From NCBI GenBank assembly GCA_963780345.1, contig CAWABU010000004.1, positions 682,001-746,000 of the forward strand: a stretch of 64,000 bases of DNA, in the 5' to 3' direction. Source of the DNA: PALSA-693 sp963780345. GTDB taxonomy: Bacteria; Actinomycetota; Acidimicrobiia; Acidimicrobiales; Palsa-688. Positions 9,255-19,037 of this stretch are shown here, in pieces; the first letter of the stretch is position 1, and each line of letters begins with the position of its first letter. The notes beneath the pieces were generated by a model. That model saw only the letters and a program-made list of their open reading frames with translations. It was not told the DNA's origin and did no database searches. The translations under genes and the position numbers were made by a program.

Positions 9255-9437
9255 GCCGATCCGTCGATGGGGTGCGAGCGGCGGCTGGCCAACGCGGGTT
9301 CGGTCGGGCAGGGACGAGCGTGGCCACCGCGTGCGGCCCACGCCTGGTGCAGCGAGGGGCTCGATTGGCGACACCTACCCCTCGGAGCACCCGCATACAT
9401 CGGTGCTAACACCGAGGCGTGCTCGAGAGCAGACGCC

Positions 9438-11468
<2,031 letters not shown>

Positions 11469-11589
11469 GTGGTGTGCTCCTGCCGGTCGCTCGCCCACCA
11501 CGCAGGCTGCGGTTCAGGCCTGACCAGACGACAGGTCGTAGTCACGAAGTCGATCTCTTCTTCGGTCGTTGTGTGGTTGGCGCGAACCT

Positions 11590-12105
11590 TCATGCTGCGC
11601 TCGAATTTCCCGGAACCACGCGGCCGGACCGGGGGCGGGCCCGGACCGGAGTGACCGCCGATTGGAGCGCTCTGTGGGTGATAGCGGCGTAGGCGCTGAA
11701 CGCCAGCAGGGTGGTCTCCACGAATAGGGCGGCCAGGCCGAGCATGCACGACCAGTTGCCGGCGTCCTGGTTGTCCAAGGGGGTGCTGAAGGTTCGGGTG
11801 AAGAGGTAGCCCCCGATGGCGGCCGCGCAGACGACCGCGCTGGCGATCCAGGTGCGCTCGTCGCTGCGGGTGGCCAGGCGGGCGGCCACGGCCAGGCTGG
11901 CCGCGATCAGGAACAGGAACGAGACCCCCAACAGAGGCGTGCTCTCCGTCGTGGGGACGATCTGAAGAAAATGAATGGCCCCTATCGCCAGTAGCGACAC
12001 GACTCCAGTGGCGCGTAACACGGCGTCGTTGGCGTAGGCGGACTCGGGGCTCGCTGGCCGGTATCTGCGCACGGCCAGGTCACTGATGGGCTGCAGGATG
12101 GACAT
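11590..12105 (-). CDS. Four-helix integral membrane protein of unknown function
   Basis: 171 aa with about four hydrophobic helices (roughly residues 32-50, 58-78, 88-104, 118-140) and a short basic tail. I do not recognise a family with certainty; similar small actinobacterial membrane proteins are usually left hypothetical. AAAGGG lies upstream of the ATG at 12105. It is the first gene of a probable unit with ftsH (121-base gap), so a role in membrane-protein quality control is conceivable but unproven. A GTAACCC-N7-TATCAGAT element lies 124 bases upstream. Confidence 0.78.
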   Translation of the reverse strand: MSILQPISDLAVRRYRPASPESAYANDAVLRATGVVSLLAIGAIHFLQIVPTTESTPLLGVSFLFLIAASLAVAARLATRSDERTWIASAVVCAAAIGGYLFTRTFSTPLDNQDAGNWSCMLGLAALFVETTLLAFSAYAAITHRALQSAVTPVRARPRSGRVVPGNSSAA

Positions 12106-12418
12106 GTGGTGAGAATCCCTTTCTGACGATGGAGCCCGCGACGGTCACGGTTCGAATGAACGGGGCCGGCCTGGTGGGCCGCCCGACAGGCTGGCTCGGA
12201 ACATCTGGCCTCAACCAACCCGGGATCTGATAGCCGAAGGGGTTACATCTGGCTCGACCCGATCCCGCGGCCGCAGCTACCTCGCCATGACGACGAACTC
12301 GGCCCGGGCCAACCGCCGTCTGGTTGGGCCTTCCGGCGCGACGCCGGCGGCCGGCGGGGCACTCCAGATGCCAACCGGGTGTGCTGCCATGCACGCAGAG
12401 CAGCTCATCGTGGATCGT
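12106..12418. other. Intergenic region with regulatory element
   Basis: 313 bases between the end of the aldo/keto reductase gene and the small membrane protein gene, both leftward. It holds the GTAACCC element at 12229-12246 and otherwise nothing recognised. Confidence 0.5.
12229..12246 (-). promoter_or_regulatory. GTAACYC-N7-TATC element, copy b
   Basis: Minus strand GTAACCC, 7 bases, TATCAGAT, upstream of the membrane protein/ftsH unit. Confidence 0.65.
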
Positions 12419-13411
12419 TCATCTGACCAGCGACAGTCGGCGAACCGCTTCAAAGTCAAGGTGGACGTCCGAGACGGCCAGGTTCTCCCGCATGTGATGC
12501 GGGGAGGACGTGCCAGGGATAAGCAAGACGTTCGGGGAAGTGGTCAGAATCCAGGCCAGGGCGACTTGCGCCGGGGTGATGCCCAATCGCCCAGCCTCGC
12601 GGACCAGCTGGGGGGCGCCGAGAACAGAGTTGGGACCGGACGCACCGGAGCCCAGCGGCGCGAACGGCACAAAGGCGATATTCCGCCGAGCGCACTCCTC
12701 TAGCACGGGTCTGGACAGGCGGTTCCGGAGGTGGAAGGCGTTCTGCACGCAGGCCACCTCCGTAAACCGTAAGGCGTGCAGCAAATGTGCGATTGTGACA
12801 TTGCTGAGACCGATCGATTTGACCAAACCGTGCTCACGGGCCGAGATCATGGCGTCGAGTTGATCGTCGAAGAAGGCATCGGGTCGGGTTTCTCGCATTA
12901 GCCGTAGGTTGACGATTGGAAGCGCTTCGACACCGAGCGTTCGCAGGTTGTCTTCGATGCCCTGGCGAAGTCGATGGGGTTGGTCGTCGATGAGGACGCC
13001 GCCATGGCGGTCCCGCCGCGCACCGACTTTGCTGACCAGGATCAGCTCGTCGGGGTAGGGGTGGAGCGCCTGGCGAATGAGCTCATTCGCTATGTTGGGA
13101 CCATAGAATTGGGCGGTGTCGATGTGGTTTACGCCACGGTGGACGGCCTCGCGCAGCATGGCGACCGCCTCGCCGCGGTCATTGGGTGGGCCGAATGCGT
13201 TCGGTCCTGTCAGACGCCTGGCCCCGAACCCGAGAGGCGACACGGAGAACGGGCCCAACGAACGCCTGTCGACCCGAGCCTTCTTTTGTTCAGTGACGTC
13301 CGAGTTGGAACCGTCCACGGCTGGTTCTTTGCCGTTCCGTCGAAGTCGACGGTGACGTGTGATCGTCGCGGAATGGTTCGTTGCTGGAGTGGCAACGGGG
13401 CCGAGCGTCAC
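12419..13411 (-). CDS. Aldo/keto reductase
   Basis: 330 aa, NADP-dependent aldo/keto reductase with a TIM-barrel core. Seen residues: catalytic Asp98 (HIDTAQFYG), Tyr103 and Lys128 (VSKVG). The position usually holding His reads NLRLM, as in one actinobacterial branch. The C-terminal cofactor segment has LIPGTSSPHHMREN. The GTG start at 13411 overlaps the stop of the upstream 50-aa ORF in a GTGA arrangement, which argues for coupled translation and for the full N-terminus, although the first 45 residues are atypical and a later start (for example at DVTEQKK) is possible. Substrate unknown. Confidence 0.88.
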   Translation of the reverse strand: MTLGPVATPATNHSATITRHRRLRRNGKEPAVDGSNSDVTEQKKARVDRRSLGPFSVSPLGFGARRLTGPNAFGPPNDRGEAVAMLREAVHRGVNHIDTAQFYGPNIANELIRQALHPYPDELILVSKVGARRDRHGGVLIDDQPHRLRQGIEDNLRTLGVEALPIVNLRLMRETRPDAFFDDQLDAMISAREHGLVKSIGLSNVTIAHLLHALRFTEVACVQNAFHLRNRLSRPVLEECARRNIAFVPFAPLGSGASGPNSVLGAPQLVREAGRLGITPAQVALAWILTTSPNVLLIPGTSSPHHMRENLAVSDVHLDFEAVRRLSLVR

Positions 13412-13560
13412 TGCTGCCGTCCATGGTGCCGCCGCTCGTCGAGGGTGGCTTGGCCCCGACGCCGGTGAACGCGGACCGTCGCTGCGATCACGCCGAGACC
13501 GACTGCAATAAGGATCTGATTCGAACGTCGCACCAAGTGCCTCCGCATAGAACTGGTCAT
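13408..13560 (-). CDS. Small single-helix membrane protein, possibly leaderless
   Basis: 50 aa starting ATG at 13560: a short basic N-terminus, one hydrophobic helix (NQILIAVGLGVIAATVRV) and an Arg/His-rich tail, so an N-out or N-in single-span peptide. There is no ribosome site. Instead a GTAACCA-N7-TATC element ends only 6 bases before the ATG, which would suit a leaderless mRNA. The stop overlaps the aldo/keto reductase start (GTGA). No homologue recognised. Confidence 0.45.
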   Translation of the reverse strand: MTSSMRRHLVRRSNQILIAVGLGVIAATVRVHRRRGQATLDERRHHGRQQ

Positions 13561-13565
13561 AGCGA

Positions 13566-13583
13566 GATAAACACCGTGGTTAC
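13566..13583 (-). promoter_or_regulatory. GTAACYC-N7-TATC element, copy h
   Basis: Minus strand GTAACCA, 7 bases, TATC, directly before the 50-aa ORF and the aldo/keto reductase gene. Confidence 0.6.
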
Positions 13584-13621
13584 GGCTCTCTCTGGTCCAG
13601 CGGTCTTCTGGCGGCGAAATC

Positions 13622-14341
13622 TCAAGAGAATGTTGCGCTGGCCACGCTGACACCGGTGGTGGTCACGAGTGTCGCTGTTCGCAGTTGGCTGACCTGGACG
13701 CTCACGGTGTGGGCCCAATCGCCGCCGCCGTTATACACCGTGACCACCCCGGCCGGGACGGTGGTGCCGTCCCCAAGGTGGAGTACGCAGGTGTACAGCC
13801 CACTGAGGCCTTTGCCGTGCATGTCCATAAAGACCCACGAGGGGCTGCCGTTGTAGGCGTAGGCTCGCCCCAGGGGATGGCCGTCGGCGGTGAGGAGGAC
13901 GCCGGAGCGAACGGTGCCGGCGCCGGCTGCGGGCTGAGCCACCGGCGCCGGCGCCGGGGCGGGGCCGCCCACCAGATGGGCGGCGCCGAAGGTACTGGCC
14001 ACCAGCAAGGCGGCGGCCGCCGCCTTACCGACTGCACCCATGCGCCGCCGGACCATCCGCGTCGGCCGCGACCGTGACGCTCTCCCCTGGCCCGCCGCGT
14101 GGCGTTCGTCCCGGCCGCTCAGGGGGAGGGGAAGAAGACTGCCATGGTGGGCGTCCGTGGCCAACTGTCGATGCAGGTCCTCGACGAACTGCGGGTCGGG
14201 TCCGGCGAACTCAGGCCGGCTGGACCGCAACGCGATCGCCGCCCGCAGGACGTCGGTGGTGTCGACCTCGGCGGGGAACCTTGCCGGAGATCGATCGGTC
14301 AGGATGGCCTCCACGAAGGCCTCGAGGTCGTGGTCGGTCAT
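13622..14341 (-). CDS. Membrane-anchored anti-sigma-type protein
   Basis: 239 aa. The N-terminal half of about 100 residues is soluble and charged (MTDHDLEAFVEAIL...), followed by one transmembrane helix (AAAAALLVASTFGAAHLVGG, about 107-126), a Pro/Ala linker and an external domain of about 100 residues with beta-rich composition. The start overlaps the ECF sigma gene by 4 bases (ATGA), the usual arrangement for a sigma factor and its inhibitor. No zinc-finger HxxxCxxC is present, so it would be a non-zinc anti-sigma factor. The role is inferred from topology and gene order. Confidence 0.75.
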   Translation of the reverse strand: MTDHDLEAFVEAILTDRSPARFPAEVDTTDVLRAAIALRSSRPEFAGPDPQFVEDLHRQLATDAHHGSLLPLPLSGRDERHAAGQGRASRSRPTRMVRRRMGAVGKAAAAALLVASTFGAAHLVGGPAPAPAPVAQPAAGAGTVRSGVLLTADGHPLGRAYAYNGSPSWVFMDMHGKGLSGLYTCVLHLGDGTTVPAGVVTVYNGGGDWAHTVSVQVSQLRTATLVTTTGVSVASATFS

Positions 14342-14937
14342 TGGTCCAGCTCCTCGGCCAGGCGGGCGGCCATGCGCAGGGCACGGTGCTGGAGGACCTT
14401 GGCGTTGCTCACGCTGACCGTGAGGGCGCTGGCTGCTTCTTTGATGGAGCAGCCCTCCAGGAAGCGCAGTTCGAGGACTCGCCGATAGTGGTCGGGCAGA
14501 GCGGCGAGGATCCGCTGCGCTCGGGGGCCCGCGTCGCTGTCGGGGACGGGGTCGGCGAGAAAGCGCAGGTCGGTGTCAGGGTCGATGTAGGTGACTTCCA
14601 GGCCGTGGCGGCGCCGCCAATGCGAGGCCAGCACCGTCCGGGCTGTGGCCAGCAGGTAGGCGCGCACTTCGCCCTTCGACGCGGTGAGCCGCAACGGCCC
14701 CAGGGCCGCTCGGAACACCTCGGAGGTGAGATCCTCGGCGTCCGGGCGATTCCCCACCTTGGAAAGCATGAGCCGATAGAGGCGGCCGACGTTGTCGAGA
14801 TAGGCCGAGTCCCAGTCCGGGTAGCCGGTGTCGTCGCGGGGCGTCAACGGCACCACAGTGGCGCGGTCCTCGTCAGGGTGTCCTCCCGGAGACGGCGGGC
14901 CCTCGTGCCACCCTGGCCTCCATGGTGAGCGGGTCAT
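14338..14937 (-). CDS. ECF RNA polymerase sigma factor
   Basis: 199 aa. Region 2 is seen in YLDNVGRLYRLML...DAEDLTSEVF, and region 4 in LPDHYRRVLELRFLEGCSIKEAASALTVSVSNAKVLQHRALRMA, a helix-turn-helix. An N-terminal extension of about 35 residues is poor in structure, so a start downstream of 14937 is possible; AAAAGGG abuts the ATG. It is followed by its putative anti-sigma partner (ATGA overlap). A GTAACCC-N7-TATT element lies 124 bases upstream, so this factor may drive its own gene and the set of genes carrying that element. Confidence 0.93.
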   Translation of the reverse strand: MTRSPWRPGWHEGPPSPGGHPDEDRATVVPLTPRDDTGYPDWDSAYLDNVGRLYRLMLSKVGNRPDAEDLTSEVFRAALGPLRLTASKGEVRAYLLATARTVLASHWRRRHGLEVTYIDPDTDLRFLADPVPDSDAGPRAQRILAALPDHYRRVLELRFLEGCSIKEAASALTVSVSNAKVLQHRALRMAARLAEELDQ

Positions 14938-15061
14938 CCCTTTTGCTCGGTTCCGACGCCGTGTGCGCCTGGTCGAACAGCCTCAATGGGCCAGGCACGA
15001 CACCGTGTCGCAGCACGTCTTGGTGGGCGAGGATCGGGCGTCCTGGTCATCTCGGCATAGG

Positions 15062-15079
15062 AATAGGGGCACGGGTTAC
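15062..15079 (-). promoter_or_regulatory. GTAACYC-N7-TATT element, copy c
   Basis: Minus strand GTAACCC, 7 bases, TATT, upstream of the ECF sigma gene, suggesting autoregulation. Confidence 0.65.
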
Positions 15080-15163
15080 AGCCGTGGGCGACGGAGCACG
15101 GCGGGTGCAGTCGGGAGCCACGGCGCCGGTTTCCCCAGCGGGCGGTGGGCGAAGCCGCGAACC

Positions 15164-15181
15164 GTAACTCGGGGGCCTATC
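15164..15181 (+). promoter_or_regulatory. GTAACYC-N7-TATC element, copy j
   Basis: Plus strand GTAACTC, 7 bases, TATC. It is the only plus-strand copy and precedes the rightward 65-aa ORF and flippase-like gene, which fits a promoter rather than a strand-biased repeat. Confidence 0.6.
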
Positions 15182-15251
15182 TCCTGGGTGTTGCTAAGCG
15201 ATGGTCGGTGATGGCCGTCGCTTTGCGGCGCCACCGGCGAAGGAGCGGCCC

Positions 15252-15449
15252 ATGTCCACGGGAGAATCGAGTCGGCCGGATGACCGCAGCCGCCGGCTCA
15301 GGGTGGCCGTCGAGCCCGACGCCGTGGCGATCTCGACGGCTACGGTTTGGGCGAAGGCCGCTCGCGAATGCGGGGGCGCCGAGCGAGGGGTCATGGCGGC
15401 AGTGACGCCTCGAGCTTCGTGTGTGCGTCGACGATCGCCCTATCGGTGA
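15252..15449 (+). CDS. Small hypothetical protein
   Basis: 65 aa from ATG 15252, supported by AAGGAG with 7-base spacing. It is charged, without a membrane segment; it contains EPDAVAISTATVWAKAARECG and ends in an Arg-rich tail. It may be the broken N-terminal part of a larger membrane protein, since the frame ends shortly before the flippase-like gene on the same strand. No family recognised. Confidence 0.45.
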   Translation: MSTGESSRPDDRSRRLRVAVEPDAVAISTATVWAKAARECGGAERGVMAAVTPRASCVRRRSPYR

Positions 15450-15565
15450 GTGTCCGAGACCACCGGCGGCGGTTTGCGGCGCCAGGCTTGGATCGGTCAG
15501 TGGCCGAGACGCCGGGCGGCCCCGCCGGGTCCCGTATCGCCCCATTTGGCTCGGTGTCTGGGTCC

Positions 15566-16650
15566 ATGTCGCGCCGGGCGGGTCGGGGGTGGAGGCGTTG
15601 GAGCCGGCTCGGGCTCACGGTGGCGACGGCGGTGGCCGTGGTCGCCTTCGTTGTCAGCCAGCGGAGCCTGATCGGGGCATCGTTTCGGGTTGTCGGTCAT
15701 CTGAAATGGATCTGGCTGCTGCTCGCCGTGGGGCTCGAAACGGCGTCGATGGTCAGTTTTGCGCTCATGCAGTGTCGGCTGCTGAAAGCGGGAAAGGCGA
15801 AGGTCGGGCTTCGTCCGGTGCTCGCCGCGGTCTATGCCGGCAACGCCCTGTCGGCCACGCTACCGTTGGCCGGTTCGCAGATGAGCCTGATGTTTGTGTT
15901 CCGCCGGTTCAAGCAACTGGGAGTGGAGGCGACGGTCGCGGTCTGGACGTTGGTCGTGGCCGGGGTGATCTCCTCGCTGGCATCAGCGATCCTGCTGGTG
16001 GTGGGGGCCGTCCTGACCGGCAACGACTTCGCAGCCGCCGGCGGGGCCGCGGCCGGGATCGTGGGGGTCGGCCTGCTCGCCTTTTAGGGAGTATTGCCAT
16101 TCGACGTCCCGCCGTGCTGGCCGTCCTGCAGCGACCGGCGGGGAGGGTGCTGCGGCTGACCTGCCGTGGGCGCGGCCGGCCCGTCCGGGACCCTCACATC
16201 ATGATCGCCACTGTGGCCGCCCGTTTGGTGTCACTCCGTCTTTCGTCCTGGGGTTGGTTGACGGTGGTGGTAGTGGCCTTTGTGAACTGGCTCGCCGATG
16301 CGGGCGTCCTGGCGGCCAGCCTCGTCGCCGTCGGCGCCCCGGTGCCGTGGCGGGCTCTGCTCTTCGCCTACGCGGCGGGCACCGCGGTCCAAAGTGTCGG
16401 TATCGTCCCCGGCGGGATCGGCGTGGTGGAAGGCGCGCTCGCCTTGGCCCTGATGGGGGCCGGTGTCCGCCACCCTCTGGCCTTGGCTGCGGTACTGATC
16501 TACCGCCTCGTCAGCTTCTGGATGGTCATCTGCGTGGGCTGGGTCGTATATTTCTTTCGGGGCAGGACGGAGACGCGACCCGAGCTCACCCTGTCACATC
16601 AGTTGGGAAACGTAGCCCTCCACGTGCCGGTCGTGGTCGCGGACGCCTAG
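15566..16650 (+). pseudogene. Flippase-like membrane protein (LPG-synthase TM/UPF0104 type), frame-shifted
   Basis: Two frames together make one polytopic protein of about 360 aa. The first frame (from ATG 15566) encodes helices up to GIVGVGLLAF, then a TAG at 16085-16087. The neighbouring frame continues LLGSIAIRRPAVLAVL, through further helices and the family signature VPGGIGVVEGALALALMG. Adding one T to the T4 run at 16082-16085 joins them. The family (PF03706) includes YbhN-type and lysyl-phosphatidylglycerol synthase membrane parts, thought to move lipids. The stop codon TAG at 16648-16650 lies inside the left CTAG of a transposable-element-like sequence. A GTAACTC element is upstream. 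Confidence 0.8.
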
Positions 16651-17002
16651 TGGGCCGGCCAGGAACTCGACGCCGGAAACTCGGCCATCAGAATGCCTGG
16701 TCGCCAGAGCAAGGCCGGGCCGGTTGGATTGTGGGCGGTCGTCAGACCTTTACTGGCGCGCGCCCCGCTTCAACCGGGCACTGATCGCGCCAGTAAAGCT
16801 CGAAGGGCATCATTCGCGACAGTAAAGGCTGGCAAGATCTGGTGGCGTCGGCTGCGGTCGCGGCGTCGCCCGTCGGACCGGCCGGAGCCGGCCAGTGGGC
16901 CGGCCGGAAACTCGACGCCGGGAACTCGGCCATCAGAATGCCTGGTCGCATGACGACAGCTGGCCGCGAGGTTTCCGGTCGAGTTCGCAGGCGGCCCACT
17001 AG
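16647..17002. mobile_element. MITE-like element, copy 1 (356 bp)
   Basis: Non-coding. Ends: CTAGTGGGCC...CTCGACGCCGGAAACTCG at the left and the same, inverted, at the right (imperfect terminal inverted repeats of about 40 bp). CTAG stands at both extremes and may be a 4-bp target duplication. A third, directly repeated copy of the end sequence lies inside at about 16893-16945, so the right 110 bp is itself bounded by inverted ends. An internal hairpin has 13-bp arms 16748-16760 and 16786-16798 (CTTTACTGGCGCG). A near-identical copy is at 39812-40169. No transposase is present, so it would need one in trans; an IS5-type enzyme is a guess from the CTAG duplication. Confidence 0.8.
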
Positions 17003-17261
17003 GCGGGGAAGCGGTCCGGGCAGAGTCGGAGGCTGCGAGTGCCCCACACCACGGGGCGCGAACCGGGCCCGATGGCACGCGCAGTCCAGACGCCGGCGGT
17101 CTGGTTGAGACCGAGCCGGCGGTCCCTGCCCGCGCCTCCACAAAGGCGGTAAACCGGCGCTGCGTCCTGGCTTGCTCCCCTCGCTCCGGTCCGCCAACCC
17201 GCTGCCTACGGGTCGGCGGCGACACACATTCGGCCGGCTTACCCTGTTTCGCCCTGAGGAC

Positions 17262-18731
17262 CTAGAAGCCTGCAGCTTTCCCGAAGCTGGCCGTGGCGGC
17301 CCGGGTGGGGCCGGCCGCGGTGTCGCGCCGGGTCCGCCAGGCCGCTTCGAGGCGACCTAACTCGGTGGCCGGCGGTCCGTGGTGGCGGATCTCGGTGTCG
17401 ATGGACTTCCAGTCGGCCCTGGCGTAGAGATGTCCGAGTATGGAGCTGGCGCCAATGGTGATGCGGTTGAGGTACAGAAGGTCTTTGGGCATTTGCAGCC
17501 GCCGGGTGACGTCGTACCACGCCCCCCTGGGCTGGTAGGTACCGGCCACCATCTCCGCCACCGCCTCGGGGGTGTAGGTGAATGGTTGGCTGTCCGTGCG
17601 GTCTCGCAGGGCGGCCCGGTAGAAGTCGAGCAGCCGGTTCGGGTCCAGCCCAGTGGCGTCATCATCGGTCAGCAGCCCGATGGTGACGAAGGCCCGCAGC
17701 ACGCCCGGCGCGTCGCCGGCGAGAGCGGCGTCCATCAGGGTGGACATGACCGAAACGCGCTCGGCCGTGAACCTGTTGACACAGCCGAAGTCGAGGAAGG
17801 TGACGGCGCCGTCGTCGTGGAAGAGGTAGTTCCCGGGGTGGGGGTCGGCGTTGAAGAGTCCGTGTCGGTGCAGGCTGGTAAACACGAACCGGAAGATGGT
17901 CTCGCCCCACCGCCAGCGAAGGGCATCTCCCGCCGTGGTTACCTCCGACCAGCGTCGGGCGCGGACGTAGTCGGTGGCCAGGACCCGGCTGGTGGACAGC
18001 TCGGAGTACACGGCGGGGACATGGATGAAGGGGTGCCCGGCGTAGAGGGAGTGAAACTCCTGCTGGTTGGCGGCCTCGATCCGGTAGTCCAGCTCATCGC
18101 CGACCCGATCGCGTATTTCCGCCACCATCATCTTCGGGTCGAGCCGGGGGGCGTGAGGGCCGAGCAGGGCCAGTCCGGCTCGGATGACCGAGGCAAGCAG
18201 GTCGGTGTTGGCCAGATCGGCGCGCACCGCCTGGGCCGCACCCGGATACTGCACCTTGATGGCCAGCTCGGTGCCGTCGGCCAGCCGGGCCAGGTGCACC
18301 TGGCCGATGGAGGCCGCGGCCACCGGCCGGGACGAGAAGAAGGCGAAGAGCTCGTCGGGGGGCGCTCCCAGTTCGGCCTGGATGACCGCGGCGATCTCGT
18401 CGGGCGCGAGCGGCGGCACGTCGTCTTGGAGCCGGGCCAGTGTCGACTGAAACAGCTGGCGGGACGACGCCGGAATCACGCCGTCGGCGTCGACGAAGGA
18501 AAGGATCTGACCCACCTTCATGACTGCCCCCTTCATGTCGCCCAGAACCTCGGCGTAACGCTCGGCCAGCCGCTCCTGGCGGACCCGTTCCCAAGCCTCG
18601 GCGGCGTCGCCGCCAGCGCGACCGTGCACGCGGGTTTGGGCTCGGCTGGCCAAGGTGTGCCCGGCCAGCCCGGCCAGGCGAACGGTGCGGCCGACCCGTC
18701 CGGTGGGCAGCGTTCTCGGTGGTGTTGGCAC
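17262..18731 (-). CDS. ABC1/AarF-family atypical kinase
   Basis: 489 aa from GTG 18731 with GGGAGGA upstream. ABC1 (UbiB/AarF) hallmarks in order: KVGQILS (the KxGQ motif, about 80), AAASIGQVHLA (the Ala-rich loop replacing the P-loop), AIKVQYPG with the nucleotide-binding Lys, NADPHPGN (catalytic loop) and LDFG (metal binding). Such proteins act in quinone or lipid metabolism at the membrane. The C-terminus lacks an evident membrane anchor. A GTAACCC-N7-TATC element ends 31 bases before the start, the closest pairing with a ribosome site in the window. The MITE-like element lies downstream. Confidence 0.93.
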   Translation of the reverse strand: MPTPPRTLPTGRVGRTVRLAGLAGHTLASRAQTRVHGRAGGDAAEAWERVRQERLAERYAEVLGDMKGAVMKVGQILSFVDADGVIPASSRQLFQSTLARLQDDVPPLAPDEIAAVIQAELGAPPDELFAFFSSRPVAAASIGQVHLARLADGTELAIKVQYPGAAQAVRADLANTDLLASVIRAGLALLGPHAPRLDPKMMVAEIRDRVGDELDYRIEAANQQEFHSLYAGHPFIHVPAVYSELSTSRVLATDYVRARRWSEVTTAGDALRWRWGETIFRFVFTSLHRHGLFNADPHPGNYLFHDDGAVTFLDFGCVNRFTAERVSVMSTLMDAALAGDAPGVLRAFVTIGLLTDDDATGLDPNRLLDFYRAALRDRTDSQPFTYTPEAVAEMVAGTYQPRGAWYDVTRRLQMPKDLLYLNRITIGASSILGHLYARADWKSIDTEIRHHGPPATELGRLEAAWRTRRDTAAGPTRAATASFGKAAGF

Positions 18732-18761
18732 GGGATCCTCCCTCGGTGAAGCCTGCTCAGG

Positions 18762-18779
18762 GATAACCGGGCGGGTTAC
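18762..18779 (-). promoter_or_regulatory. GTAACYC-N7-TATC element, copy d
   Basis: Minus strand GTAACCC, 7 bases, TATC, 31 bases before the aarF-type GTG start. This leaves room for only a short leader, so transcription must begin very near the element. Confidence 0.65.
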
Positions 18780-18993
18780 ACCGGGCAGACGGTCCCGGCC
18801 CGAGCCCGACGGTGCCGTTCGGCTTCGACCACCGGCCCGGATATAACCCGGGCCGATATGTGCTTTCGTACGGGCCTTTACCCACGGCCGGTCCTGGTCG
18901 TCGCCGGCAAAGGCTGTTGGCGGCTCGCGACCTTGGCGCGGCCCGGCTGTGGCTTCTCCGAGCGTCTGCGCCCCCGAGATCGAAGGCACCCCG

Positions 18994-19019
18994 GGCCGGG
19001 AGCCGAGCGGCTCCCGGCC
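18994..19019 (-). terminator. Terminator hairpin of the beta-propeller gene
   Basis: Perfect 11-bp stem (GGCCGGGAGCC, 18994-19004 with 19009-19019, loop GAGC) 18 bases beyond the stop of the leftward gene at 19038. Confidence 0.7.
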
Positions 19020-19037
19020 TATGGGGGTGCGGATTTA

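Larger units (their letters stand above)
14938..15251. other. Divergent regulatory region
   Basis: 314 bases between the leftward sigma gene and rightward genes. It contains one copy of the GTAAC element on each strand (15062-15079 minus, 15164-15181 plus), pointing outward to the two sides. No ORF is supported inside. Confidence 0.6.

Noticed and set aside
17379..18749. Plus-strand open frame of 456 codons
   Set aside because: Antisense to the ABC1 kinase gene, whose KxGQ and NADPHPGN motifs are unmistakable.
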